A DNA stretch of 64,000 nt, from NCBI GenBank assembly GCA_019426215.1, contig CM033405.1, positions 1,403,001 through 1,467,000 on the forward strand, written 5' to 3'. Below are positions 1 to 11,515 of this stretch, one piece after another. This DNA comes from Buddleja alternifolia (Eukaryota; Streptophyta; Magnoliopsida; Lamiales; Scrophulariaceae). Below the pieces are notes generated by a model. That model was given only the letters and a program-made list of their open reading frames with translations, was not told the DNA's origin and searched no databases. The position numbers were made by a program, and so were the translations under genes. Position 1 is the first letter of the stretch; every line of letters begins with the position of its first letter.

Positions 1-361
1 GGCTCATGTTTGCTTTGGATTTTTTGCACATGGTTGCTTGGTCGGGGTGTTCGAGACTTTGTAAACTTGGCACTCAGTACATGGCTACATTTAGCAATAG
101 ATTAAACCTTCTTTTTCCCTTTGTTTTACTTCTATTAGAGTTTCATAGCTTTTATAGAACTGCTGTTTTGATGTTGGTCTTGGTCCAGTAAAGTTTTGGT
201 TTTATCGTTTTTGTCTTTCTTAGTTATATTCCTTGAGAACAAATAGAAGACAAGTATGAAACAGTATAACCAGTCAAATACAGACTAGCTACCGCTAATT
301 AGTATTTCTTTCAAATTATAGTGGAAATTCTGTCACAATTGTTCTTTACGCTGTTGTGTAG
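1..361. other. Intron or upstream part of the left-edge gene; nothing coding supported
   Basis: I see no convincing exon here. The stretch is AT-rich and ends in a pyrimidine-rich tract followed by an AG at 360-361, which is the acceptor of the first exon visible in the window. It is most simply an intron of the gene at 362-3000. Confidence 0.5.
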
Positions 362-3000
362 TTGGAGGCAAAGATGTAGCAAGATACAAAAATTTAGCGA
401 ATTGGAGCTGTGCAGTCGGTTATGGATTAGGTTCGGGCAGTCCATTGAGCCCGTCATTCAATTTTGGTCTTGAACTAGCTAAAAATTCACAGGTTCTTAT
501 TAATCCAACCTTAAAAGTTTATTTTGTTGTGGAATTGCAATTATCTCCTCAAGATTCTTTCAACTTACTATTTGGCTATATGCTGTAGTTCATTGCTTCT
601 TTCTATCAGCACGTGGTGGTCCAAAGACGGGTATTTCTCTTTCTCTCTCCCCCTTCTGCTTGGCTCTCTTCGTGTGTGTATGTATCTGTATATGCGAGTA
701 TGGTTGTGGGATATATGCATGTAGGTGCTTTGCTTGCTATCTGTTTCCGTGCTTTGTACTTAGATAGGTTCACATCTTCTCCAACTATACAACCATCTAT
801 GCATGCTGCAGAAATTGTATTTTGATATTGATACAAGAACAACATGCGGTTCACGGTTTTATTGAATAACATTGGTAGATTGTTTTAATCTGTTCCAGGA
901 AATGGAAAAATTATAGTATTGAGAGTTGATACATGAGGGTCTAATCTTAAATCAAGAATGCATTTCTACTTAAAAAGTTTATAATTCTTATAAGTATTTG
1001 TGTCTTTTAGGAGGATTATAAGGAAAACCCTTTTAGGCAGAAATTTAACTGTATTCAACTCATAAAATACACTTAGTCTTCAGATGATCATAATCAAGCA
1101 CATTATCATATGCTGCGTAAGATTTCGGGAACGAAACATTCCCTTTAATTTTTTACATCAGATTGCTCAATTCCCGCAATACGCTTAGGGCCAGGCTAGA
1201 AGATATTTCTAACTATAATCAATTTCTCAATGACACAGGTGAAAAATCCATTTGAGGAAAATGAAATAGTCGGCATCACTAATTACATCGACTTCGGTTT
1301 TGAGTTACAGACAAGGTATTCCCATCTATTAGCTGAGCACTGGTGATTATGATCAATCTTGTTCAAAGCAAATTTTAATGCCATTTGATAATTTTCTAAA
1401 GGGTCAATAATAACAAGTCCACAAACAATATTCATGATTCCACTTTTCAAGTAGCTGCGTCGTGGCAAGCCAATAAAAACTTCTTACTTAAGGTAACGGT
1501 TAACACGAAACATGTATGTTAATTTTGTAGTATAATTTTGTTAACAAATTTGGTTAAAGAAATATCACATGAAATTTCCTCAGGGAAAGATGGGGCCTCT
1601 CAACTCATCAATAGCTTTAGCTTTCAAATCATGGTGGAAACCTTCTTTCACTTTCAGCATATCAGGTTTGTCTACTGTATTTGCCAATTTAGGTATTCAG
1701 AACGATCCTTAATCTCTAATTTCGACTTATGTGATTGATTGGCTGTAAGCCGCCACATAGTTTTTATCGTAAAGTAGAAAGAGAGTGATGCTCTGATTAA
1801 TCTGAACTATAATGTCACCTCGTCGCATATACTTAAAAGAATATGTGATGATAATCGAAATTAATAAGCTTAATATTAATGGTGATGTTGAGGGATACGA
1901 ATATTAACCTGACCCCCTTCCAATATAAGGAGTGAGTAGCGGGCAGGACCCGATGGTCGCAACCTTTCACTTGTCTGAAATTCCAAATTTTATACATAAA
2001 TTGAACTGTATACAAAAGTTTGAGCACTTTCCTAAATTGGTTTTCCAATATGAGTCAAAATATGTCTCATCCCGAGTTAGCTTAGGAGCTCTGGGGATTC
2101 TAAATCCCGAAATAATCAAAACCATGGTTTAGTTCATGTCATTGATTGTGGTAGTTGCTAAGTAGATCTATGAACCATTGGATATACACACGATTATATG
2201 ATTGTGTTATAAAGTAAAATGATGACATCATCATGTATAATCCAACGACTTACAATCCACTTAGCTACAATACCAAATGGGTGACATGGAATGAGCCACC
2301 AACCACAATGTGATCAAATCCACGTGTGGTTCACACACTGATATTTTGTGATTACACAAATTTCTAAATCGTTTTTCCAGTGCTAGCCAAAATATCAGTC
2401 TTACCTTCAAGTCATTGTTAGGTGCTCTGGGGATCCTGAGTCCCTAATTAAATACAACCACAATGTGATGAAATCCCCTCATGGTTAATCACGTACGAAT
2501 TATTGTGATTATAAAAAAATTGAAATCTGTGACTCACTAAAAATCACTCCTCGCGCCCATGACAATAATTTTGCTCCATCCCTCTCCCTCCCCTCCAAGT
2601 GTGTGTTGGTTCACATCATCATCTAATGAGGACGTACCAATTTGAAATTGGTGGTATTGTTCTTCAGGTGTTCGAGATCGCATAAGGGGAGAGACAGCCT
2701 TTGGATTCGGTATTCGCGTTGACAATATTAGGGAAGCAAGGTTAGATCCATCGTCTTTCCCTCTAAATAAGCTTTTACAAGTTCATCAAAGTTCGTTCAT
2801 TGTATCCCTACTCATTTTATTGTACACGCAGTTATCAAAGGGCTGATCCTAATTTTGTGATGCTGACACCAAACAAAGAGCATCTAGCAGAAGGCATCCA
2901 CTGGAAAAGTGGGAGCAGAACAGTGCTACAATCCGATGTAAATTCTGGAAATTTTGATGGCATGCCTAAAGAATTGAGACCCTTGAATAAAATTTTGTAA
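362..3000 (+). CDS. Conserved plant protein of unknown function, beta-barrel-like, 3' part (7 exons)
   Basis: This is the 3' end of a multi-exon gene that begins left of the window. Exons read by hand are 362-492, 589-630, 1239-1315, 1402-1492, 1584-1665, 2668-2740 and 2832-3000. All have GT-AG borders and together they give 220 residues in one unbroken frame ending in TAA. Recognisable stretches include YKNLANWSCAVGYGLG, IVGITNYIDFGFELQTR, FQVAASWQANKNFLLK, SIALAFKSWWKPSFTFSIS and the C-terminal YQRADPNFVMLTPNKEHL. Alternating polar and hydrophobic residues with many Gly, Phe, Tyr and Trp look like strands of an outer-membrane beta-barrel, for example of the plastid or mitochondrial outer envelope. 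That is inference from pattern. I recall the family as conserved across plants but cannot name it with confidence, so no symbol is given. The 1002-bp intron 1666-2667 contains an old direct repeat. Confidence 0.8.
2033..2443. repeat. Diverged direct repeat inside an intron
   Basis: Two related segments, about 2033-2108 and 2364-2443, share runs such as CTCTGGGGAT and a common layout. They lie in the intron before the penultimate exon of the left-edge gene. They are old and clearly diverged, and I see no transposon ends. Confidence 0.5.
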
Positions 3001-3116
3001 TCATTAGTAATTTTACATTCCTTTTTTCCCATTTTGATTGGCGTATTAAGAGCTAGGGGACTTCGAGTCGTGAAACAACTGCAATATGCATGTGATGGAA
3101 CCCATATCAGTTTGCG

Positions 3117-4146
3117 ATGTATGAATGATTGTGATCATACTAAAACTAGAAGTTTCGAGCACTTACGAAACACTCAATACCATGAATTATTAAATTGATT
3201 TGAGTTTTTTCTCTAGTGATATTATATCATTAAATGTGGTAGCACAATTATTTGTGTATGGTGAAATGCTGTATAAGAATTGTTTGTGGTTGGCAGGGTT
3301 GGAGCTAGGAATTTCACTAGGGGGGGGGGGGGGAGAGGCGAGATTATTATGATATAACTATACACTTTTTTTTGCAAGATAGACGAAGGATTCAAGGTGG
3401 GTGCCCCTGCGGTACGGTACACTATATTTATGAGGGGAAATATAATAAGGAACTAGGTTCAATTACAACTTTTGACATATTTTATGCTCTTATATCTCTC
3501 GTGTTATAGCCAAGATTTTGGGTTTGGAGGGGGGAGGGGGGCGAACTCATAGAAAGGGAGAAAGCATAATATTTTTCGATTTTGAGGGAGAGGCGAAATT
3601 CAAATATCAAAAATTTTATAAGGTAAAAAAAATAATTTTTCAAAATTGAGGGGGGCGAGCCCCCCCCTCCCCCCCCCGGCTCCGTCCCTGGTTGTTGGAC
3701 TTGAGTCTTGGAAGGTTATGCTTCGTAAAGATGCAACGTAATGCATGGGAAATCCATGGTCAATAGTTTGTCCTTTATGATTGTTATAGATATAGCTGAA
3801 AAAATGAATCAGCTAAGTTAATCAAGTAGGCTATGTACGAATGATTGTGATCATACTAATATTTAAAGTTTTCAGTGTTTGTGGAACACTCAATATCAGG
3901 GATTATTAAACTGATTTGAGTTTTTTCTCTTGATATTATATCATTAAATATGGTAAAATCACAATTATTCATGTATGATGAACTGCTAATAAGTGCCACT
4001 ATACGAATTGTTTGTAGTTTGAGTCTCGGAAGGTTATGATTCCATAAGAATGTAATGTAATGCATGGGAAATCAATGGCCAATAGTTTGTCTTTAATGAT
4101 TATTATAGATAGAGCTTAAAAATGAATCAAATATTTGATAGTCGAT
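3117..4146. repeat. Tandem duplication of about 310 bp, one copy split by a hAT element
   Basis: Copy 1 (3117-3830) and copy 2 (3831-4146) share the order GAATGATTGTGATCATACTA, then a TTGAGTTTTTTCTCT segment, then AATGCATGGGAAATC, then CAATAGTTTGTC. Copy 1 is longer only because the hAT-like element 3294-3690 sits in it. Copy 2 therefore keeps the pre-insertion sequence. This is intergenic DNA downstream of the left-edge gene. Confidence 0.8.
3294..3690. mobile_element. Non-autonomous hAT element (Tip100-like termini), copy A
   Basis: The left end CAGGGTTGGAGCTAGG and right end CCGGCTCCGTCCCTG form imperfect terminal inverted repeats. The flanks 3286-3293 (GTGGTTGG) and 3691-3698 (GTTGTTGG) are an 8-bp target duplication with one mismatch. 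CAGGGG/RCGGAG termini with 8-bp duplications are known for Tip100-type hAT elements. The interior is non-coding and carries long G and C runs. The same interior recurs in copies B, E, F and H. Confidence 0.85.
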
Positions 4147-4328
4147 TTGAGATCGATACTTAAAAGCTCTTTTGTGTTCGATTGTTAAAATAACAAAGGA
4201 AGGGCCAATAGTTTGTCTTTAATGATTATTATCGATAGAGCTTAAAAATGAATCAGATATTTGATAGTTGATTTGAGATCGATACTTAAAAGCTCTTTTG
4301 TGTTCGATTGTTAAAATAACAAAGGAAG
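4077..4328. repeat. Tandem duplication, period 126 bp, two near-identical copies
   Basis: Copies 4077-4202 and 4203-4328 differ at only a few bases, including runs such as TTGAGATCGATACTTAAAAG. The low divergence suggests a recent duplication. No coding potential is seen. The rest of 4329-5250 is AT-rich with an AT microsatellite near 5084-5114 and no gene. Confidence 0.85.
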
Positions 4329-5265
4329 CTCGATACGTTTTTTTATTCAATAAGTTTTTAAGTTTGGCTCGATTGCAATTCAATTAATAAAAGATGATGA
4401 AATGTGTAGTGTCATTTCAAGCTATTCACACTCGACAATAATCAAACAAACCTGAATAATACATTATTTGAGTCAATCCGAGTTATTTACACTCTTAGTT
4501 ATAGAACTGCGCTGCAATCTCCATTTTTCATTTCTTCATCAATAAACTAGCTAACTTAAAAGTATTAATATTAACATTTAACACTAGCAAGTTACAAATA
4601 AATATTCGTTTATCCAAAGGCCCAAATATAGGGGAAAATCCGTTAGTGATCAATTTCAATGATTTTAGTATCTATTTATCTCACACAATAAGGGTGAGTT
4701 TAGCCGCATAGTTAATTATGATATACTTGATTCTTGTATAGTTAATTATAGCAAAAGCTAGAATTTCCAAAACCTTTTTTTTAACGTAAAAATGCCCAAA
4801 AGAGATGAAAGGGTGCCAAAACACACCAAAAATTACGGTTAAAAGTCCAAACACAATTTTATCATTACAAAACTTGGGTCAAATGGTCTCTAAAATATAT
4901 TATTTATGATCCTCACACACTTTTATAAAAAAATAAACCCAAATTATATACTCGAATCATTTAACTCATCTACCGGAGAATTATCCCAAATATTGGGCTC
5001 CCGCTCCACCAAGTGGTCATTTATTTAGAATTCTTAACAATGTTTGACGTGAATTCTTAATCATGTTTACGTCACATGCGAAATATATATATATATACAC
5101 ATATATATATATATTTGGTAAATTGACATGCGAAATATATAGTTACATACTTACATTACATACATCCACATAAAAGAATAAATAAATAAATAAACAATTC
5201 GAGCATTAAAATACTCTTAAACTGACCAATTACAGAAACCACACTCCATTTTGCAGCTGCAACAA

Positions 5266-8200
5266 ATGGCTGCACTCACCTCCACACTCTCCTCTTCCAA
5301 TCCCAAACTCTCGCGTTCTCCAACTTCCAATTCAATCCCCAAATTTTCGCTCACAAAATCTCTCTCTCAATTCAATCGCCCTAATTCGATCGCTCCGATC
5401 GTCGTCTCCGCTCTTCGGAACAGATTCATTCGAATCGCCATTGATTCGGAGCTCGATTCCGATAACGGCTTGAAGAAACTCGTGGACTCGTTGTTCGTGC
5501 TCTGCGCTTCCGTCGCTTTATCTGCGTCGTTGTTTGTTACGGATGTCGATTCCGCCTCGGCTTTCGCAGTTGCTACGCCGAGGAAATTGCAGACGGATGA
5601 GCTTGCTACCGTTCGTCTTTTCCAGGATAACACTCCGTCTGTTGTCTACATTACTAATCTCGCTGCCAGGTATTCGTTGTTTTGCGTCTCTCCTTTTTTT
5701 GAATTGAAATTGAGTAGGTGTTTGTGGTTTTCATTTTTTTTTTATCTAATGCTCTGCAGGCTTTGAAATGAATGATTTGTAGAAGCTGTTTAGATAACTT
5801 TATTGTATTGATTATTTGATGATGATGATACTATCTAAGTTTTAGATGTTAGAAGTTGTTTGAGGTTCACTCCAACCAGAAATGAATGCTACAGAAGTAA
5901 CTTGATATGTATTCAATAGAATATTGATGTCTATTGTATTGGTTACTTGATGATGATACTATATAAGTTTTAAAATGGTAGTATTCATCCACCTAGAAAT
6001 GAATGCTACAAAAGTTAAACGTTCTAATTGTTTGGTCTTCACTAACTTGAAATATATTCAATATAATATTGATCTATATTGTATTGGTTATTTGATAATG
6101 ATGATGCTATATAAGTTTTAAATGTTAGTACTGTTTTTATAGATTTAGGATATCGATTCCATCCACTATCAATAACGCCAAACGTTCTTTTCTCTAATCT
6201 AACATGGTATCAGAGCCATGGTATTCGATTTAGTCGCCGACCCAGTTTATCTACTATGTATATGTTCAAGACGTCGCTGAAAATAAACTCTACTACATTC
6301 AAGCTGAATGTAAAGGGTAACCTTCAGATCCCTCGCTTCCGCACTTTCAAATTACCATGGCCGCTGCTCCCCCCCCCCCCTTTTCTACCACCATAATGTT
6401 CATTAGGCTGTAGCTTGCACATTCTGAGTAGCTATTCTTTTTTCTTCTCCATGCGGTGTGGTCTTGCCAGCAATTGCTAAAGATCTCTCTCTTCTTTCTC
6501 TCTCTCTTGTGTTGAATCTTCTCTCTCTTTTATGGATTTCAGATGCGATTTCCCTTCTCTCTTACAACCTTCGTCGGCCCTCTCAGCTACCTCCTCTCAA
6601 GCCGCCGCCGCCGCCTTGTCCATCATTACCGACGACGCATCTCCTCTTGACAGCGCAAATAATTTGGGGCAAAGTCCCTTCACGTTTCTACAGTAATAGC
6701 CCACATCAAAATTCTATTTTATCTCAAAATAGACCACGTATTTTTTTTTAATTTTTTTTCCCAAACTGCCCCCATATTTTTTCTTCTTCTCAAATCTTAG
6801 GTTACAAGCCCACGTTATGAGCTCGGTGCTGTTCTCTATGCTCTGGTGAAGTTGGTATCTTGAGAGTTTTCGTCGATCATTTTTCTTCGTATTTTGGTGA
6901 TACATGTCGTGGAAACCCTCGTGGTTGTGGTTCTACTCAGCATTCTCTACACCAAAGGACTCCCGTCCCAGCTTTCTTGATTTTTCGGTGATGTTCGAGA
7001 ACCAACCGTTTCGACTGCGGGGGAGTGTTAAATATATTAAGTATCTTTGTATAGATTTAGGATATCTTTGTTTTAGGGATTTCTTGTCTCTCGTAGGATG
7101 CATTCACGCCAAACGTTCTGATTTTTTGGTCGTATATGATGTGTAGACTTTCAAATTATAATATTCGTTATGCGGTTTAGTATTTTCTAAAGGTGCCACA
7201 AGGCTGAGCAATAGCATGTGTTCATTTTCTGGATCAGGATTTGTATGGTTTGTCTCGTTTTATGGGATGCCACAAGGATCAGGATCTGGATTTGTATGGG
7301 ATACACAGGGCCACATAGTTACAAACTATCACGTGATTCGGGCAGCATCTGATCTCAAGTATTTTTAATCTTGTCTTGTGTTCTTATGCTGTGCTTTATG
7401 GATTATTCTTCTGCTGACAATCTCACCCCATGTGCTGGATTTCCACTGTTAAATGGTTGTGTTTGAAAATGTCCCGGGTACTTGCATTCATATGGTTCAG
7501 CAGGTGTGTGCTTTTTTGGTTAGAGTGGGGCATCTACTAAGCCCTGGAAACAATAGCTGAAATCATTTTTGGAAGTGACTCCGCTCCTAACACATACAAT
7601 TTTTTTTGGCTAAATCCTAATACAAATAAGTTAAACGCTATTAAATGTAAGGGATTGGCTGTATTCTAATGCCTATAACCAAAGTGAACCCGAGCATGGA
7701 CAAAATACTTACATGATATTGGAAGATCATTAAATGCCAATTTGGGCCATAATACATATACATAAGATTCCTTAATAGAACTTCTGCGCTCCTTCAAGGC
7801 ATTGCAAATTCTCCCATCATATAATATACTGAAATTTCTATCAACAGAATTAGTTGGCATAAATTGCGGAAATATTTTAGATCAAGCTACCTGATAGACT
7901 TTCGTAATAATCCAGTTTTGCTTGTGTTCAGGGTCACTCTTGCGGACCAGAGCACATATGATGCGAAAATTGTTGGATTTGATCAGGATAAAGATGTTGC
8001 TGTTCTGCTTATCGATGGCCCAAAAGACAAGTTGAGACCAATACCAATTGGCGTGTCTGCAGACTTGCTTGTTGGTCAAAAAGTATATGCAATTGGGAAT
8101 CCTGTAAGTGCAGGGAAGCTCCCTGTTCTTTCTTCTCTTGAACAATTGCCTTCCTTTTTGCAGGCTTTTATTCTTTTTCCTTTGATTTATTTTTGAACAC

Positions 8201-10832
8201 TCTCGTGCATAGACGAGGACGAAAAATTGTCAATAATGATTTCTTGCATGTGGAAATGTGATTAGGTTTGGCTTTTGCATCCCCTAGCTCTTCCTGATCT
8301 CAGATTTGGTATATCCTGAACTGGAATCCTTCATTATTATCATTCCCAGATAGCCCGAAGTTGGCTGTGCGAAGTTGGTGATCCAGTTTATAAATAACGT
8401 ATTACTGTCAGATTTTTGTTTGGGGATCTTAAGTTCTTAAATTTCATAATAATGAGTTAGTATAACATGCCATTAACTTTCAAGAGGTTGCTAATAATAC
8501 TCTGCAGTCTGTTTCCAAGTTCTGACTGCATGTCTATGTTAACTTAGATTTTCTTGTCCCCAGAATATGGAGATTAATAAGGTTTTAATGTGATCACATT
8601 GATGAGTTTTATTTTTATAGGACATAAGATATGCCTTTGTTTGACAATATATATGTGTTCTGATTTATTTTTTCTTTACAGTTTGGACTTGACCATACAC
8701 TTACAACTGGTGTCATCAGGTATTAATCTTTGTATTCAATAATTCCACAAGTTGATATTGTTTGTATTATTGCACAGCTTTTCGGGCCATTATAGTACCA
8801 TAAAGTATTAGAACCAAACCATATGATAAAGAGACCCTTAGTCACCTTCTTAGTTCTTTTCTGCTTTATCTTGTTTATAAATTATATAAAACATGATTGA
8901 AATTTATTAAATTAGTAGTGCAAATCAGTGATTTTTCAACTGTAGAACAGAAAATCTCTCTTTTCTGGGTTCTAAAGATGATGATTAAGAATTTGTAAAA
9001 TTTATTAGTATTGTCTGTATTCTTGTACAATTATGGTGCGTAATATAGATTTCCTTTTTTTTTATGCAGTGGGCTACGGAGAGAAATCAGTTCGGCTGCA
9101 ACTGGCCGTCTAATCCAGGATGTCATCCAGACTGATGCTGCAATTAATCCTGGCAATAGTGGAGGGCCACTTCTTGATAGTTCAGGGAACCTTATTGGGA
9201 TTAACACTGCTATATACTCTCCTTCCGGTGCTTCATCTGGCGTAGGATTCTCGATTCCAGTTGACACTGTAAGTACTTAAATATTTAATACTGTATTTCT
9301 TTATTTTTCTATGATATTTATTACTCTGATTTTCGATTATGTCCAGGTAAGTGGCATTGTCGATCAATTGGTAAAGTTTGGGAAAGTCACAAGACCAATC
9401 CTGGGAATTAAATTTGCACCTGATCAATCAGTGGAGCAACTGGGAGTTAGTGGGGTTCTTGTCTTGGATGCTCCTTCAGATGGGCCAGCGGGAAAAGCAG
9501 TATGTCTATTGTTCTATCCTTGTTCAATCTTTGGTTTAATACATTTATCGTTCAGAGATTTGAAATTTTATTTTGCTACAAGCAATTAATATTGAAACCC
9601 GATGATTTAATATCAACGAGTGCTGAAATTAGCTGCTGTAATCTTGGTTTACAGGGTCTTCGACCTACCAAACGTGATAACTTTGGCAGACTTGTTCTGG
9701 GAGATGTAATAACATCTATTAATGGGAAGAAGATTTCAAATGGTAGTGATTTGTACAGAATCCTTGACCAATGTGAAGTAGGTGATGAGGTAAGCGCTAA
9801 TTTAAATTGATAAACCGCAGTTTCTAAATATTATTGGAATATATATTGGCATGCTTGCTATTACTACTCTAAGATTATGCACTGAATCCTCTATTTCAAA
9901 TCTGTATTTCATATCTTATTTCATTTATTTATATACATGTCACGTGCATAAAATCCACATCACTTGTATATTTAAGGAAGAGATTTATACAAATGACATG
10001 AATATGAGCAAATGGAATTGGAGCTGAAACATCATTTAGAATAGAAGATCCGGACTGCGGAGATTGATGCTACGTTTGGATGAAGGATTTTAGTGAGGAA
10101 AAGGAAAGATAAAAAAGCAGAAATTTACATAGAGAAATATATTTTCCTCACTAAAATCCTACTGTGAATATTTACATATGCAAAATCTTTCTAAGCAAAA
10201 GCCAACGAATTTCCATAATTAAAAATGTTTTTCATTGCAGTAATCTAAAGTGTTGTATACGAATAGATGCCTCTTAACATGCTTAACAGACTGGGACGGA
10301 GCCAAGGGGGGCTGGAGGGTGCGCTCGCCCCCCTCAATTTTGAAAAATTATTTTTTTACCTTACAAAATTTTTGATATTTGAATTTCGCGCCCCCCCTCG
10401 AAATCGAAAAATATCATACTTTTTCCCTTTATTTTGAGTTCGCGCTCCCCCCCCCCCAAAACCCAAAATCTTGGCTATAACGAAAGAGATATAAGAGTAT
10501 AAAGTATGTCAAAAATTGTAATTAAACCTAATTTCTTATTATATTTCCCTCCATAAATATAGCGTACCGTACCGTGCCCCCGCACCCCCCTTTGAATCCT
10601 TCAACTATCTGCAAAAAAAAAAGTGTATACCTATATCACAACAATCTCGCCCCCCTCATTAAAATTCCTGGCTTCGTCCCTGTTAACAGAAGCTAATTTG
10701 TAATGAATAAGATGCATGCCTGATCGAGCTTTTTCAATTGTTTTGCCGCAACAGATTATTGTAGAAGTTCTGCGAGGCGATCACCTTGAAAAAATCCCTG
10801 TCATCCTCGAACCAAAGCCAGATGAGTCCTAG
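5266..10832 (+). CDS. DEG1: DEG1-type chloroplast serine protease (DegP/HtrA family), exon 2 abnormal
   Basis: ATP-independent serine endopeptidase of the thylakoid lumen; Arabidopsis DEG1 takes part in turnover of photodamaged photosystem II proteins (family knowledge). Exons are 5266-5669, about 7203-7358, 7932-8103, 8682-8719, 9070-9268, 9347-9499, 9655-9789 and 10755-10832, giving about 444 residues against 439 in Arabidopsis from memory. Exon 1 carries a Ser-rich transit peptide, then a hydrophobic lumen-targeting segment ending in SASAFA. The catalytic triad is present: His at 7330-7332 (TNYHVI), Asp at 7993-7995 (DKDVAVL) and Ser at 9158-9160 (NPGNSGGP). A C-terminal PDZ domain spans the last three exons ([23 protein letters not shown]). 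The start is the first ATG; an upstream in-frame TTG at 5251 is not needed. Oddity: the conserved QDAFTLDVLEV segment before VPQGSGSGF is missing or broken. In-frame acceptors at 7203, 7209 or 7215 would replace it with unrelated residues. The gene may be altered or decaying. Confidence 0.9.
5797..6122. repeat. Three degenerate tandem units in DEG1 intron 1
   Basis: Units beginning near 5797, 5898 and 6050 share TATTGTATTGGTTACTTGAT-like, ACTATATAAGTTTTA and AATGAATGCTACA runs with different indels. They lie directly before the LTR-like sequence at 6123 and complicate the exact insertion point. No function is apparent. Confidence 0.7.
6123..7140 (+). mobile_element. Internally deleted Copia-type LTR retrotransposon remnant in DEG1 intron 1
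   Basis: A short left LTR at 6123-6204 starts TGTTAG and ends CTAACA. It is followed directly by TGGTATCAGAGCC (6205-6217), the primer-binding site complementary to initiator Met-tRNA used by many plant Copia elements. A polypurine tract (TGCGGGGGAG, 7016-7025) precedes a second TGTTAA at 7026. From there the runs TATAGATTTAGGATATC and ACGCCAAACGTTCT match the left LTR. The internal 0.8 kb has no polymerase; near 6906-6950 there is a short Arg/Gly-rich patch that may be a gag remnant. The right end is not clear and no target duplication could be assigned, because flanking repeats resemble LTR sequence. Confidence 0.65.
10082..10163. repeat. Short inverted repeat in DEG1 intron 7
   Basis: GGATTTTAGTGAGGAAAA and its reverse complement TTTTCCTCACTAAAATCC face each other across about 45 bp. 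This could be a small fold-back element or only an intron hairpin. No target duplication was found. Confidence 0.5.
10291..10682. mobile_element. Non-autonomous hAT element, copy B, perfect 8-bp target duplication
   Basis: The element starts CTGGGACGGAGCC and ends GGCTTCGTCCCTG. Both flanks, 10283-10290 and 10683-10690, read TTAACAGA, an exact 8-bp duplication. It lies in the last intron of DEG1 in the opposite orientation to copy A. The interior shares runs with the other copies, for example GGCTATAACGAAAGAGATAT and GCGTACCGTACCG. No coding sequence is present. Confidence 0.92.
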
Positions 10833-11324
10833 TGTGACTATTTATTGTAATCATTATTTATACAATGCAGAAATGGCTATAATTTTTCTCTATTATTCAT
10901 TCGATACTAGTATTTAATGTTGTAAATAGTCATGGAACAGATCTATTTTATCATAAAGCGCTTTCTTATGTTTTTCTGGTTCTAGTTTTGCTCCTCTTTG
11001 TTCTTGTTCTAGGTTGATCCAGCTTAAATTGCACAACGTTCGGTTTTTGTATAATCAAACTGGTTTATGTGTTATTGATATCGTAATTTTATCCAATGTC
11101 TCCTTGGGTAATGAAGCATGAGAACTACTAGTAAAACTTCTTTTGCGAAATTATCTTGATCTTAGTCTCGTGGGAATTTATCAGTTAATCGTTGTTTGTT
11201 GATAATTGTTAATAGCTTGGTCGTTGATCGCCATTCAGACAGTTAATCTGGAGAATCAGGAGATGTCGGCAGTAATCAAGGATTAAGTTCTCCTGCAGTT
11301 GATGAAATATCTCTAGTTGATGAA
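10833..11324. other. DEG1 3' flank, no gene
   Basis: The stretch presumably holds the DEG1 3' UTR and polyadenylation signals in AT-rich sequence just after the stop. I see no further coding exon. Confidence 0.5.
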
Positions 11325-11503
11325 TTTTTATTTTTTTTGGTTTCCCACGGGTTTTTCCCACACCATATTGGGTATGAGACTAATTTCGCTTCGCGGTACT
11401 GAGTGTGCCGCTGGTCTGAGGGGATGTGTCACAGGAGGAATCGAACACGCTCTCCACTCAGGAGCGTAGTGGTGGACAAGCCACTAAGTCAACCCTTCAA
11501 GTT
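11325..11503 (-). mobile_element. tRNA-derived SINE
   Basis: On the minus strand the 5' end carries an A-box-like TGACTTAGTGG and, about 45 bases on, a B-box GTTCGATTCC, the internal Pol III promoter of tRNA-derived SINEs. The body ends in an A-rich tail (plus-strand T run at 11325-11338). Flanking CTAGTTGATGAA (11313-11324) and CTAGTTGTTGAA (11504-11515) look like a 12-bp target duplication with one mismatch. I cannot assign it to a named family. Confidence 0.8.
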
Positions 11504-11515
11504 CTAGTTGTTGAA

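Noticed and set aside
5367..5633. 88-codon antisense frame in DEG1 exon 1
   Set aside because: Shadow of the coding strand; no independent support.
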